Source of the DNA: Solirubrobacter soli DSM 22325 | Lineage (GTDB): Bacteria; Actinomycetota; Thermoleophilia; Solirubrobacterales; Solirubrobacteraceae | Assembly: GCF_000423665.1 (NCBI RefSeq) | Contig: NZ_AUIK01000025.1 | Span: 1,858-65,857 of the forward strand | DNA length: 64,000 nt | Direction: 5' to 3' | Shown: piece after piece, positions 1 to 9,179 of the stretch | Layout: each line of letters opens with the position of its first letter | Position numbering within the stretch: position 1 is the stretch's first letter | Made by a program: the position numbers and the translations under genes | The notes under the pieces: generated by a model | Database searches by the model: none | What the model was told of the DNA's origin: nothing | What the model saw: the letters and a program-made list of their open reading frames with translations, nothing else

Positions 1-219
1 GACGCGATGGGCGGGCGCGGCGACGCGATGGGCGGGCGCGGCGACGCGATGGGCGGGCGCGATGACGCGGCGTCTCGCGGCGGCACCACGGCGCGCCGTG
101 GCAGCGACGCGGCGCGCGGAGACGTGGCGCGGCGCGGCGGCGACGCGACGGCTCGCGGCGGCACCACGACGCGCGGCGGCGACGCGACGGCTCGCGGCGG
201 CACCACGACGCGCGGCGAC
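1..219 (+). repeat. In-frame tandem repeats (21-bp and 39-bp units)
   Basis: Positions 1-63 hold three copies of a 21-bp unit (7 residues, DAMGGRG-like). Positions 142-219 hold two near-identical 39-bp units (13 residues, DATARGGTTTRGG-like), with degenerate related sequence between. Both unit lengths are multiples of three, so the repeats stay in frame inside the DUF2339 gene. Confidence 0.8.
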
Positions 220-2247
220 GGCGCGTCCTATCCCCCGCCGCGCCGGGCGGCGCGGCCCTCGCTGGGCGTCCCGCCCGTCGTGTTCGCCCCGCCCGTGGCG
301 GAGGCGCGGGCGGTGCCGAAGCCGCTGTCGCAGCAGCCGAAGCGCGACCTCGAGGACTTCGTCGGCGGCAGCGTCCTCGCGTGGCTCGGGGGCATCGCGG
401 TGCTCGCGGGGCTCGCGTTCCTGTTGACGATCGCGATCTCGAGCGGGTGGATCGGCGAGGGCGCGCGGACGGCGCTCGCGGGCGTGCTGTCGGCCGCGCT
501 GCTCGCCGCCGGCGTGTGGCTGCGCGAGCACAAGGAGAAGACCGAGGCGTCGCTCGCCGCTGCTGCCGTCGGCATCGCGGGGCTGTTCGGCACGCTGGTG
601 GTCGCCGGGCCCGTCTATCACCTGATCCCCACCCCGCTCGCGTTCGCGGGCGCGTTCGCGACCGGCGCCGCGGCGACCGTGCTGGCGATCCGCTGGCGTG
701 CGCAGGTGATGGGGTGGCTGGGGCTGCTCGGCGCGCTGTGGGCGCCGACGGCGCTCGGCGCGTTCGACGGCGGCGGCATGACCTTCCTGGCGATCGCGTT
801 CGCGGCCACGATCCCCGTCCTCATCCATGAGCGGTGGACCACGCTCGGCGCCTTCGCCTACCTCACGACGACGATGCAGTGGGTCACCTACGTCGCGTTC
901 GACACCTCGTCGCTTCCGTCCCTGATCGTCTTCGGCACGCTGAGCGCCGCCTACGCGCTCGGCGTGGAGGCCAACCGCCGTGGCATCACGCCCGTCGAGA
1001 TCGGCCCGGAGGCGCGCACGTCCATCCACCCGATCGCGGTATCGGTCCTCGGTCTCAACGCACTGATCCTCGCGGCCACCGGCTGGAGCGCGCTCGCCGA
1101 CGGCGAGACGTGGCTCGTCTGCCTCGCGATCACCCACATCGCGCTCGGCGTCGGCCTCACCCACGACCGCCGGATCTCGCGCGAGCTCGCGCTGACCGTC
1201 CTCTCGATCGGCGTGATCATCGCGAACATCGCCTTCGCGTCGATCGCGACCGGCCTCCCGCTGGTGCTCGGCTGGGCCGTCTCGGCACTGCCGTTCGCGG
1301 CGATCCTCGGCGCCCGCTCGGACGCCCCGACCCACTTCACGAAGCTGGTCGACGGCATCCTCGGCCGCCCCGACGACGAAGCCGCCCGCCGCGCCGACCG
1401 CATCCTCGCGATCGCCGGCATGTTCGGCCAGATCGCTCTCGCCGGCTTCCAGAGCCTCGCGTTCAACGCCCCCGTCGACCAGCTCAACGGCCCGCTGACC
1501 GACAGCACCGCCCTGGCCGCGACCGGCGCGATCGCCGTCGCCGCCTGGGCCTGCGCACGCCTCATCAACGACCAGCTGCGCCCGTGGCTGGACACGCTCG
1601 CGCTGGCCGCGGTCGCCCAGTTCACCGGCCTCGCGCTCGAAGGCGCCGCGCTCGCCGCCGCGCTGGCGGCGCAGGCGCTCGGCCTCGCGAGCCTCGCCCG
1701 CCGCACGAACGACCAGTACGCGGCCTGGGCCGCCGTCGGCTTCGCCGCGCTCAGCATGTTCCACACGCTCGGCACCCTCGCGACCCCCGACGCGCTCCTG
1801 AACGGCCTCGACCAGCCGCTCGCCGCGGCCGGCGCGCTGGCCGCCGTCGCCGCCGCGCTCTACGGCCTCGGCCGGACGCCGCTGCCGATCCCCGACTCGC
1901 GCCGCTGGCTCGAGACCGCCGCCGCGGTCACCCTGCTCTACCTCGCGAGCGTCGAGGTCGTGACGCTCGCCGGCCCGGAGCACACCGGCCAGACGCTGCT
2001 CAGCGTGCTGTGGGCGCTCGTCGGCGTCGGCGCGCTCGTCCGCGGCCTGCTGACCGACGACCGCGAGCTGCGCCAGGCCGCGCTGCTCTTCCTCGGGGTC
2101 ACGATCGGGAAGGTGTTCCTGTACGACATGGCGTCGCTGGACTCGCTGTATCGGGTGGGCTCGCTGATCGGTCTCGGGCTGCTGCTCCTGACCGGCGCGT
2201 TCGCGTGGCAGCAGGTCCGGGGGACCTACAGTGGGAGAGTTGACTGA
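1..2247 (+). CDS. DUF2339 family multi-pass membrane protein (5' partial)
   Basis: The frame is open to the left edge, so the true start may lie upstream; the first ATG in the window is at 7. The first ~75 residues are low-complexity Gly/Arg/Asp/Thr repeats. From about residue 115 a hydrophobic block (VGGSVLAWLGGIAVLAG) opens a long series of membrane helices that continues to the C-terminus, ending in the LYRVGSLIGLGLLLL type helix seen at the end of DUF2339 proteins. The family has no established function. The stop overlaps the start of the LOG-family gene by 17 bases, so the two are probably co-transcribed. The family call is from sequence pattern; the repeat tail is probably lineage specific. 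Confidence 0.75.
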   Translation, partial: DAMGGRGDAMGGRGDAMGGRDDAASRGGTTARRGSDAARGDVARRGGDATARGGTTTRGGDATARGGTTTRGDGASYPPPRRAARPSLGVPPVVFAPPVAEARAVPKPLSQQPKRDLEDFVGGSVLAWLGGIAVLAGLAFLLTIAISSGWIGEGARTALAGVLSAALLAAGVWLREHKEKTEASLAAAAVGIAGLFGTLVVAGPVYHLIPTPLAFAGAFATGAAATVLAIRWRAQVMGWLGLLGALWAPTALGAFDGGGMTFLAIAFAATIPVLIHERWTTLGAFAYLTTTMQWVTYVAFDTSSLPSLIVFGTLSAAYALGVEANRRGITPVEIGPEARTSIHPIAVSVLGLNALILAATGWSALADGETWLVCLAITHIALGVGLTHDRRISRELALTVLSIGVIIANIAFASIATGLPLVLGWAVSALPFAAILGARSDAPTHFTKLVDGILGRPDDEAARRADRILAIAGMFGQIALAGFQSLAFNAPVDQLNGPLTDSTALAATGAIAVAAWACARLINDQLRPWLDTLALAAVAQFTGLALEGAALAAALAAQALGLASLARRTNDQYAAWAAVGFAALSMFHTLGTLATPDALLNGLDQPLAAAGALAAVAAALYGLGRTPLPIPDSRRWLETAAAVTLLYLASVEVVTLAGPEHTGQTLLSVLWALVGVGALVRGLLTDDRELRQAALLFLGVTIGKVFLYDMASLDSLYRVGSLIGLGLLLLTGAFAWQQVRGTYSGRVD

Positions 2248-2974
2248 ACCGCCTCGACAGCCACGGCCCGCGACCTCCGACGACGAGGAGCTGCTCGAGG
2301 CCGAGACGACCGCGATCCTCTCCGAGTACTCGGACGCGCAGCGCCTGTTGCGCATCCAGGACGAGCTCCGGGCGGGGTTCCGTGCGCTCTCGCACGTGGG
2401 CAAGGCGGTCTCGATCTTCGGCTCCGCCCGCACGCCGCGCGACCATCCCCGCTACGAGGCCGCGCGGCGCCTCGCCCGCGAGCTCGGCGAGGACGGCTAC
2501 GCGATCGTCACCGGCGGCGGGCCCGGGATCATGGAGGCGGCCAACCGCGGGGCGCGCGAGGCCGGCGCGATCAGCGTCGGCCTCGGCATCGAGCTCCCGC
2601 ACGAGCAGTCCCTCAACGAGTACGTGGACGTCGGCGTGACGTTCCATTACTTCTTCACGCGCAAGGTGATGTTCGTCCGCTACGCGAGCGGGTTCGTGGT
2701 CTTCCCGGGCGGGTTCGGGACGCTCGACGAGGCGTTCGAGGCCGCCACCCTGCGCCAGACGGAGAAGATCCGCTACTTCCCGATCGTGCTGTTCGACAGC
2801 GAGTACTGGGGCGGGTTGTCCAGCTGGCTGGAGAACACCGTGCAGCGGGACGGGAACATCGTCGAGGACGACGTCCGCTCGCTGGTCGTCACGGACTCCT
2901 TCGCCGATGTGGCGGCCGAGCTCGACGCCGTCGAGCACCGCCGCCCGCGCAAGCTGCCGCCGAAGGCCGCTTAG
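2231..2974 (+). CDS. LOG family protein (Rossmann-fold nucleotide phosphoribohydrolase-like)
   Basis: This 247-residue protein carries the LOG-family signature PGGFGTLDE and an upstream Gly-rich GGGPGIMEAANRGA segment, with the Rossmann strand VSIFGSART near residue 60. LOG enzymes cleave nucleoside 5'-monophosphates to base and ribose 5-phosphate (the cytokinin-activating reaction in plants); the bacterial substrate here cannot be read from sequence. The first ~45 residues are an acidic extension before the domain. It starts with GTG inside the 3' end of the DUF2339 gene, and its last 4 bases overlap the convergent small membrane protein gene. Confidence 0.85.
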   Translation: MGELTEPPRQPRPATSDDEELLEAETTAILSEYSDAQRLLRIQDELRAGFRALSHVGKAVSIFGSARTPRDHPRYEAARRLARELGEDGYAIVTGGGPGIMEAANRGAREAGAISVGLGIELPHEQSLNEYVDVGVTFHYFFTRKVMFVRYASGFVVFPGGFGTLDEAFEAATLRQTEKIRYFPIVLFDSEYWGGLSSWLENTVQRDGNIVEDDVRSLVVTDSFADVAAELDAVEHRRPRKLPPKAA

Positions 2975-3336
2975 GCCGCCGGGACCCAGTCGCCGTCGCG
3001 GCGGCCGAGGACGACCCGGTGGTGGTCGCCGCCCGCACTGACGTCGAAGACCGCCTGGTCTTCGTCGGTGCCGGGCTTGTCGACCACCTCGACCAGGGTG
3101 AGCTCCTCGGGCTCGGCGCCGAAGCGCTCGACGCTGACGCGGCGCGCGGCGGCCTCGAGAACGGTGCGGTCCCAGCCGCGATCGGCCGCCGCGGCGGCCG
3201 CGAGATCCTGCTCGACGCGCGACAGCGCGCGCTCGAACGCGGGGCGTGAGCGCGCGAGTTGGCGGTTGCGGGCGTAGATGCCGCCGACGATCAGGACGGC
3301 GAACACGACCAGGACGATGATGAGCCAGAGGGGCAT
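2971..3336 (-). CDS. Small membrane-anchored hypothetical protein
   Basis: A 121-residue protein with one N-terminal membrane helix (LWLIIVLVVFAVLIVGGIYA, about residues 3-22) followed by a charged helix and a small soluble alpha/beta-looking domain. No family was recognised. It lies 18 bases downstream of sigH on the same strand, so it is probably the last gene of the rlmB-sigH transcript. ATG start at 3336. High GC third-position bias supports real coding. Confidence 0.65.
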   Translation of the reverse strand: MPLWLIIVLVVFAVLIVGGIYARNRQLARSRPAFERALSRVEQDLAAAAAADRGWDRTVLEAAARRVSVERFGAEPEELTLVEVVDKPGTDEDQAVFDVSAGGDHHRVVLGRRDGDWVPAA

Positions 3337-3354
3337 GAGCCCAGTATGAGCGGT

Positions 3355-4005
3355 CTAGTTCAGAACGGCCCGCGACTGCAGGTGCGCGCCGACCTTGCGC
3401 TTCACGCGCTGCAGGGCATTGTCCACGGTCTTGCAGTCGCAGCCGAGCTTCTCGCCGATCGACGTATAGGAGTAGCCGTCGAGGTAGAGGCTCAGGACGC
3501 GCGACTCGAGGTCGGAGAGCACCGTCGACAGGCACGCGACGAGCGAGCGCAACTCCTCGGAGGAGATGACTTGGTTGACCGGATCATGGACCATCGAGCC
3601 GGGCAGCATCTCGTCGAGGCTCGGCTCGGAGTCCGATGAACCCGCCGGCGTCGCGCTGAAGGAGACGTAGCCGTTGAGCGGCGTGTGCTTGTTGCGTGTC
3701 GCGGTCTTGACCGCGGTGATGATCTGGCGCGTGATGCAGAGCTCGGCGAAGTTGCGGAAGGAGCTCTCACGGTCGGGGCGGAAGTCGCGGATCGCCTTGT
3801 AGAGGCCGACCAGGCCTTCCTGGATCAGATCCTCGCTGTCGCCACCGACCAGGAAGTACGACGACGCCTTCAAGCGCACGAACGACGCGTACCGCCGGAC
3901 AAGGCGGTCATACGCGTCATGACTGCCCTGCCGGGCCAGCGCGAGAAGATAGCCGTCATCAAGCTGAAGTTGAGCTTGAGACTTGGTTGGTGAGAGTCTA
4001 GCCAC
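3355..4005 (-). CDS. sigH: RNA polymerase sigma factor, SigH (sigma-30) family
   Basis: This 216-residue sigma-70 family protein has region 2 (DLIQEGLVGLYKAIRDF) at about residues 60-85 and a region 4 helix-turn-helix (GYSYTSIGEKLGCDCKTVDNAL) near the C-terminus. The architecture and the QEGLVGLYKAIRDF motif match the stationary-phase/sporulation SigH type, not ECF factors. It follows rlmB, as sigH does in Bacillus (cysS-rlmB-yacP-sigH). The frame requires a GTG start at 4005, preceded by GAAGGG at a suitable distance; the nearby ATG at 4013 is out of frame. The targets of this factor in a non-sporulating actinobacterium are unknown. Confidence 0.9.
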   Translation of the reverse strand: MARLSPTKSQAQLQLDDGYLLALARQGSHDAYDRLVRRYASFVRLKASSYFLVGGDSEDLIQEGLVGLYKAIRDFRPDRESSFRNFAELCITRQIITAVKTATRNKHTPLNGYVSFSATPAGSSDSEPSLDEMLPGSMVHDPVNQVISSEELRSLVACLSTVLSDLESRVLSLYLDGYSYTSIGEKLGCDCKTVDNALQRVKRKVGAHLQSRAVLN

Positions 4006-4020
4006 GAGCGCATGCCCTTC

Positions 4021-4041
4021 TCAGCCCATTCCCAGGGCTGA
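4021..4041 (-). promoter_or_regulatory. 5'-leader hairpin upstream of sigH
   Basis: TCAGCCC (4021-4027) pairs with GGGCTGA (4035-4041), a 7-bp stem with a 7-base loop. It sits directly upstream of the sigH ribosome-binding region. Its role is not known; it could modulate sigH translation. Confidence 0.4.
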
Positions 4042-4083
4042 ATCGCTTGTGGCGCACACCTCCCGCGGCGCCCAGATGACCGA

Positions 4084-4116
4084 GAGCTTGAGGGTTCATC
4101 GCTTACCCTCAAGCTC
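4084..4116. promoter_or_regulatory. 12-bp inverted repeat between rlmB and sigH
   Basis: GAGCTTGAGGGT (4084-4095) is exactly reverse-complementary to ACCCTCAAGCTC (4105-4116), with a 9-base loop. It lies 28 bases after the rlmB stop and about 80 bases before the sigH start. There is no T-tract, so it may be a terminator or attenuator for rlmB or an operator for sigH. Confidence 0.5.
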
Positions 4117-4143
4117 ACGTTTATGTGCGCGAGGTTGGCACGC

Positions 4144-5391
4144 TTATGTCGAGGTGTCAAGCCTCTGCTGCAACATCTCGTACAGAAGAACCGCCGCGGT
4201 CGCGCTCACGTTGAGCGAGTCGACCTTGCCGAGCAGCGGCAACGAGATGAGGTCGTCGCACATCGATGCGACGCGTGTGCGAAGCCCTTTTCCTTCCGCC
4301 CCGAGCACCGCGACGACCCCGCCGGTGTAGTCCGGCTGGTCGTAACGGGTCGTGGCGTCGGCCGCCGCTCCGTAGACCCAGCAGCCCTTCTCCTTGGCCT
4401 CGGCGAGGAAGTCGGCGAGGTTCTTCACACGGGCGATCGCGACGTGCTCGACCGCCCCCGCGGACGCCTTGCAGACCGCGGGCGTGACCTCGGCGCTGCG
4501 GCGTTCGGGGATGATCACCGCGGTCGCGCCGGCGGCCTCCGCCGTCCGGCAGACCGCGCCGAGGTTCTGCGGGTCGGTGATCTCGTCGAGCGCGACGAAC
4601 AGCGGCGCCTCGGTCGCGAGCAGCTCGGCGGCGTCGGCGTACGGGTACGGGTCCACGAGCGCGGCGACGCCCTGGTGCGCGTCGGTCTCCGCGCGCTCCT
4701 CGATCTCCTCCGCGGTCGCCGCGGTGACCTTGTGCGGCGCCCAGTCCTCCGGATGCGTCGCCCAGATCCGGTGGACCTTGCGCTTGCCCCGCAACGCCTC
4801 GCGGACCGGGTTGCGCCCGTAGATGACCATGCGACGAGACGTGACGGCGCCCTCGGGCGCCGCGGGAGCGAAGTCGCCCGGCGCGCGCGGCGCGGGCTTG
4901 GACGGGCCGCGCCCGGGCGCGGGCTCGCCGCCGAACGCGGGACCGCCGCCACCGCGCGGCGCGCCACCACGACCGCCGCCTCCCGGGCCACCGGGGCCGC
5001 GCCCGCCGGCGCCGCCCGGCCCGCGCCCGCCGTAACCGCCGGCGCCGCGCCCACCGGCGCCGCTACCCGAACCGCCCGAGCCGCCGGCGCCGCGCCCACC
5101 GGCGCCGCTGCCGGACCCACCGGAACCGCCCGGGCCGCCGGACCCGCGCCCGCCGGCGCCGCGGCCTCCGGTACCGCCCGGCCCGCCGGCCCCACGGCCA
5201 CCGGAACCGCCCGGCCCGCGTCCGCCGGCGCCGGAACTCGACCCGCCCGCGCGGCCACCGGAACCGCCACGGCCGCCGCCGCCCGACCCGCCGGCGCCGC
5301 CTCGGGCACCCTTGCCGGCTCCGCCCGGCCGGCCGGCCGATTGGCGCCCCGGTCCGCGCGAGCCGCCGCTACGTCCGCCCTTGCCACTCAC
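4144..5391 (-). CDS. rlmB: 23S rRNA 2'-O-ribose methyltransferase RlmB (TrmH/SpoU family) with long Gly/Arg-rich N-terminus
   Basis: The last ~235 residues form a complete SpoU/TrmH enzyme: a substrate-binding N-domain starting at YGRNPVREALRG and the trefoil-knot catalytic domain with motif 1 NLGAVCRTAEAAG, motif 2 LGAEGKGLR and motif 3 SLNVSATAAVLLYE. RlmB methylates G2251 (E. coli numbering) of 23S rRNA using S-adenosylmethionine. The first ~165 residues are almost only Gly, Arg, Ser, Ala and Pro in RGG/GGRGAGG-like repeats, an unusual disordered extension that may bind RNA. It lies 49 bases downstream of cysS. The start at 5391 is uncertain within the repeat tract. Confidence 0.88.
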   Translation of the reverse strand: MSGKGGRSGGSRGPGRQSAGRPGGAGKGARGGAGGSGGGGRGGSGGRAGGSSSGAGGRGPGGSGGRGAGGPGGTGGRGAGGRGSGGPGGSGGSGSGAGGRGAGGSGGSGSGAGGRGAGGYGGRGPGGAGGRGPGGPGGGGRGGAPRGGGGPAFGGEPAPGRGPSKPAPRAPGDFAPAAPEGAVTSRRMVIYGRNPVREALRGKRKVHRIWATHPEDWAPHKVTAATAEEIEERAETDAHQGVAALVDPYPYADAAELLATEAPLFVALDEITDPQNLGAVCRTAEAAGATAVIIPERRSAEVTPAVCKASAGAVEHVAIARVKNLADFLAEAKEKGCWVYGAAADATTRYDQPDYTGGVVAVLGAEGKGLRTRVASMCDDLISLPLLGKVDSLNVSATAAVLLYEMLQQRLDTST

Positions 5392-5440
5392 GACGCCACC
5401 CCCGGAATGCCTGAAACCGTACGGTCAGGGGCCGCGCCCC

Positions 5441-6790
<1,350 letters not shown>

Positions 6791-6832
6791 GCAACGGAGC
6801 GTATCCACCGAGCGGACGGGTAGTGTCCCTCG

Positions 6833-8038
6833 ATGTCCGCCCTCCAGGCACGCGTCACGGAGGCGTTCCGTCAGCTGCCGTCCCGCTACCTCGGTGCGGA
6901 GCCCGGCTTCGACGCGACCTACCACGTGCGGCTGGGCGACATCGGGCGCAGCTGGGAGGTCCGCTGCACGACGCTCGGCGCCCGCGTGCGCGCCGGGGCG
7001 AGCCGCCGCGAGCCCGACGTCGTGATCGGCACCGACGCCGCCACCTGGCTGGCCTTGCGCGAGGGCGAGGTCTCCGGCGTCGAGGCGTTCTCCCAGCGCC
7101 GGCTCTACGCGCGCGGGGACCTCGACCTCGCCGTCGGCTTCGAAGGCCTCTTCCGCCTGCCGTCCGGTCGCCCGCCGCTGCTGCGCATCCACAACGTCCC
7201 GGTCGGCAAGCTGCGGATCAGCACGCTCACGATGGGCCAAGGCCCCGACCTGCTGCTCCTGCACGGCCTCGGCGCGACCAAGGCGAGCTTCTTCGACACC
7301 GCCGCCGCGCTCAGCCGCCGCTACCGGGTCCACGCGATCGACCTGCCGGGGTTCGGCGGCTCCTCCAAGCCCGCCACCGCGCCATACGGCGCCCGCTACT
7401 TCGCCAACGCGGTCGTGGGGACCATGGACGCGCTGGGCATCGCCCGCGCCCACCTGGTCGGCAACAGCATGGGCGGGCGGGTGGCGATCGAGGTCGGGCT
7501 CCAGCGGCCGGACCGCGTCGGCGGGATCGCCCTGCTGAGCCCCGCGGTCGCCTTCGTGCGCCGCGACTGGCACTGGCTCGTGCGCTTCGCCCGCCCGGAG
7601 CTCGGGATGCTCCCCCACTCGCTCGGCCGCCACCGGATCCAGCAGACGTTCTGGGCCCTGTTCGCCGACCGCGACCTCGTCGACCCGGTCGTGGCCGATG
7701 TCGTCGCGGACGAGTTCGAGCGCATCTATCGCTCGCCGGGCGCGCGGTTGGCGTTCATCGCCTCCGCCCGCGCGATCTACCTCGAGAGCCCGGGCAGCTT
7801 CTACCCGCGCCTGGCGACCCTCCAGCCACCCGCCTTGTTCGTCTGGGCCTCGCATGACCGGCTGATCCCGGAGGGGTTCCGCCACCACGTCGAGCGCTGG
7901 TTGCCGAGTGCCGAGCAGGTGGTGCTGGAGGGCTGCGGCCACGTCCCGCAGGTGGAGCGCCCGGAACGCACGAACGGCCTGCTGGAGCGGTTCTTCGCGC
8001 GCGTCGACCCGCTGGCGGGAGCGCTGGCGGTCGCATGA
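6833..8038 (+). CDS. SCP2-like domain fused to alpha/beta hydrolase
   Basis: 401 residues. Residues 1-110 resemble an SCP2 sterol/lipid-carrier domain (PDVVIGTDAATWLALREGE segment). Residues ~125-395 are an alpha/beta hydrolase with nucleophile elbow GNSMGG (Ser212), acid Asp342 in WASHDRLIP and His370 in GCGHVPQ, giving a complete Ser-Asp-His triad; LLHGLGA supplies the oxyanion region. The fusion suggests an esterase or lipase acting on a lipid held by the carrier domain, but the substrate is unknown. The stop overlaps the start of the acyltransferase gene (ATGA), so they are translationally coupled. Divergent from cysS. Confidence 0.82.
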   Translation: MSALQARVTEAFRQLPSRYLGAEPGFDATYHVRLGDIGRSWEVRCTTLGARVRAGASRREPDVVIGTDAATWLALREGEVSGVEAFSQRRLYARGDLDLAVGFEGLFRLPSGRPPLLRIHNVPVGKLRISTLTMGQGPDLLLLHGLGATKASFFDTAAALSRRYRVHAIDLPGFGGSSKPATAPYGARYFANAVVGTMDALGIARAHLVGNSMGGRVAIEVGLQRPDRVGGIALLSPAVAFVRRDWHWLVRFARPELGMLPHSLGRHRIQQTFWALFADRDLVDPVVADVVADEFERIYRSPGARLAFIASARAIYLESPGSFYPRLATLQPPALFVWASHDRLIPEGFRHHVERWLPSAEQVVLEGCGHVPQVERPERTNGLLERFFARVDPLAGALAVA

Positions 8039-8709
8039 GTTCCCTCGGCGAGCGCGACCCCGACCACATCCGCGCGGCGCTGCCACGCCTGTGGCTGCAG
8101 TCGAGCCTCTGGCACCGCGCCGAGGTGCGCGGGCTCGGCAACGTGCCCGAGGACGGCCCGGTGCTGCTGGTCGGCAACCACTCCGGCGGCGCCGCGACGC
8201 CCGATACGACCGTCTTCGCCCTCGCCTTCAGCACCTACTTCGGCGTCGAGCGGCTCTTCCACCAGCTCGCCGACGTGCCGTCGCTGCGCAGGTTCGGCTC
8301 GCTCGCGCCGACCTTGGCGAACGCCCGCCGCGCGCTCGACTCCGGCGCCGCCGTGCTCGCCTACCCGGGCGGGGAGCGCGAGGCGCGCCGCCCGTCCTGG
8401 CAGCGCCACCGCGTCGACCTCGGCCAGCACACCGACTTCATCCGCATCGCGATCGAGCGCGACGTGCCGCTCGTGCCAGTTGTCGCGGTCGGCGGGCAGG
8501 AGACCGCGATGTTCCTCGGGCGCGGGCCCGCGCTGCCACTGCTGCTGCCGCCGCTCCCGGCGAAGATCACGATCGACGTGGTGTCGCCGATCCACCCGCT
8601 CGAGGAGTTCGGCGGCGACCTCGACGCGGTCTACGAGCACCTCGAGCGGCTGATGCAGGAGACCCTCGACGCGCTCGCTTCCGAGCGTCGCTTCCCGGTG
8701 CTCGGGTGA
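8035..8709 (+). CDS. Lysophospholipid acyltransferase-type (PlsC-like) acyltransferase
   Basis: 224 residues with the acyltransferase active-site block VGNHSGG...D (His49, Asp57), a glycerolipid-binding type AYPGGEREARRP segment and VPLVPVVAVGG. The wider NHSGG spacing resembles the DGAT2-like/wax-ester-associated branch more than canonical HX4D enzymes. The predicted role is transfer of an acyl chain to a glycerolipid or similar acceptor at the membrane face. It is coupled to the hydrolase upstream (4-base overlap) and to the SRPBCC gene downstream (GTGA overlap), pointing to a three-gene lipid-modifying operon. Confidence 0.82.
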   Translation: MSSLGERDPDHIRAALPRLWLQSSLWHRAEVRGLGNVPEDGPVLLVGNHSGGAATPDTTVFALAFSTYFGVERLFHQLADVPSLRRFGSLAPTLANARRALDSGAAVLAYPGGEREARRPSWQRHRVDLGQHTDFIRIAIERDVPLVPVVAVGGQETAMFLGRGPALPLLLPPLPAKITIDVVSPIHPLEEFGGDLDAVYEHLERLMQETLDALASERRFPVLG

Positions 8710-9179
8710 GGGTCGCCGAGCACGTCGATGTCACCGCGCCGCCCGGCATCGTCTGGGAGCAGGTGTCAGACCCCGCGCGGGTGCTGGACTTCTTCGCCGG
8801 CGTGACGCGCTGGGAGTCCGTGGGCGGGCCGCGGACAGGGCTCGGCGCGCGCTACCGGACGCTGATGCGGGTCGGCTCGGCCGAGGTCGGCGGCCTGATC
8901 GAGGTGGTCGAGTTCGACGCCGAGCGCGACCTCGCCTGGCATTCGGTGACGGGGATCGACCAGCGCGGGCGCTGGCGGGTGCGTCGTGAGCGGGGCGCGA
9001 CGCGGGTGGAGCTGCGGCTCGAGTTCTCCGCGCCCGGCCTCTGGGGCTGGCTGGCCGCGCGGGCCGCGGCGCCGATCGTGCGCGGGAACCTCCGCCGCAC
9101 ACTCGCCCAGCTCGAGCGGGCCGTCGAGCATGAGCGGGTGCGGGCCGAGGTCGCGGGGCGCCGCGCGGCTACGACCTGA
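8706..9179 (+). CDS. SRPBCC family protein (polyketide cyclase/dehydrase-like)
   Basis: 157 residues with the START/SRPBCC pattern: AEHVDVTAPPGIVWEQVSDP at the N-terminus, a central beta sheet (EVVEFDAERDLAWHSVTG, RWRVR) and a long C-terminal helix. Such proteins bind hydrophobic ligands in a helix-grip cavity; there is no catalytic signature. The start is a GTG whose last bases overlap the TGA of the acyltransferase gene. The 3' end overlaps the convergent DUF1835-like gene by 11 bases. The ligand is unknown; context suggests lipid. Confidence 0.8.
   Translation: MRVAEHVDVTAPPGIVWEQVSDPARVLDFFAGVTRWESVGGPRTGLGARYRTLMRVGSAEVGGLIEVVEFDAERDLAWHSVTGIDQRGRWRVRRERGATRVELRLEFSAPGLWGWLAARAAAPIVRGNLRRTLAQLERAVEHERVRAEVAGRRAATT

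Noticed and set aside
6791..8086. Upstream extension of the cysS frame by 432 codons
   Set aside because: The extension is antisense to the SCP2-hydrolase gene; CysRS homology starts at the GTG at 6790.
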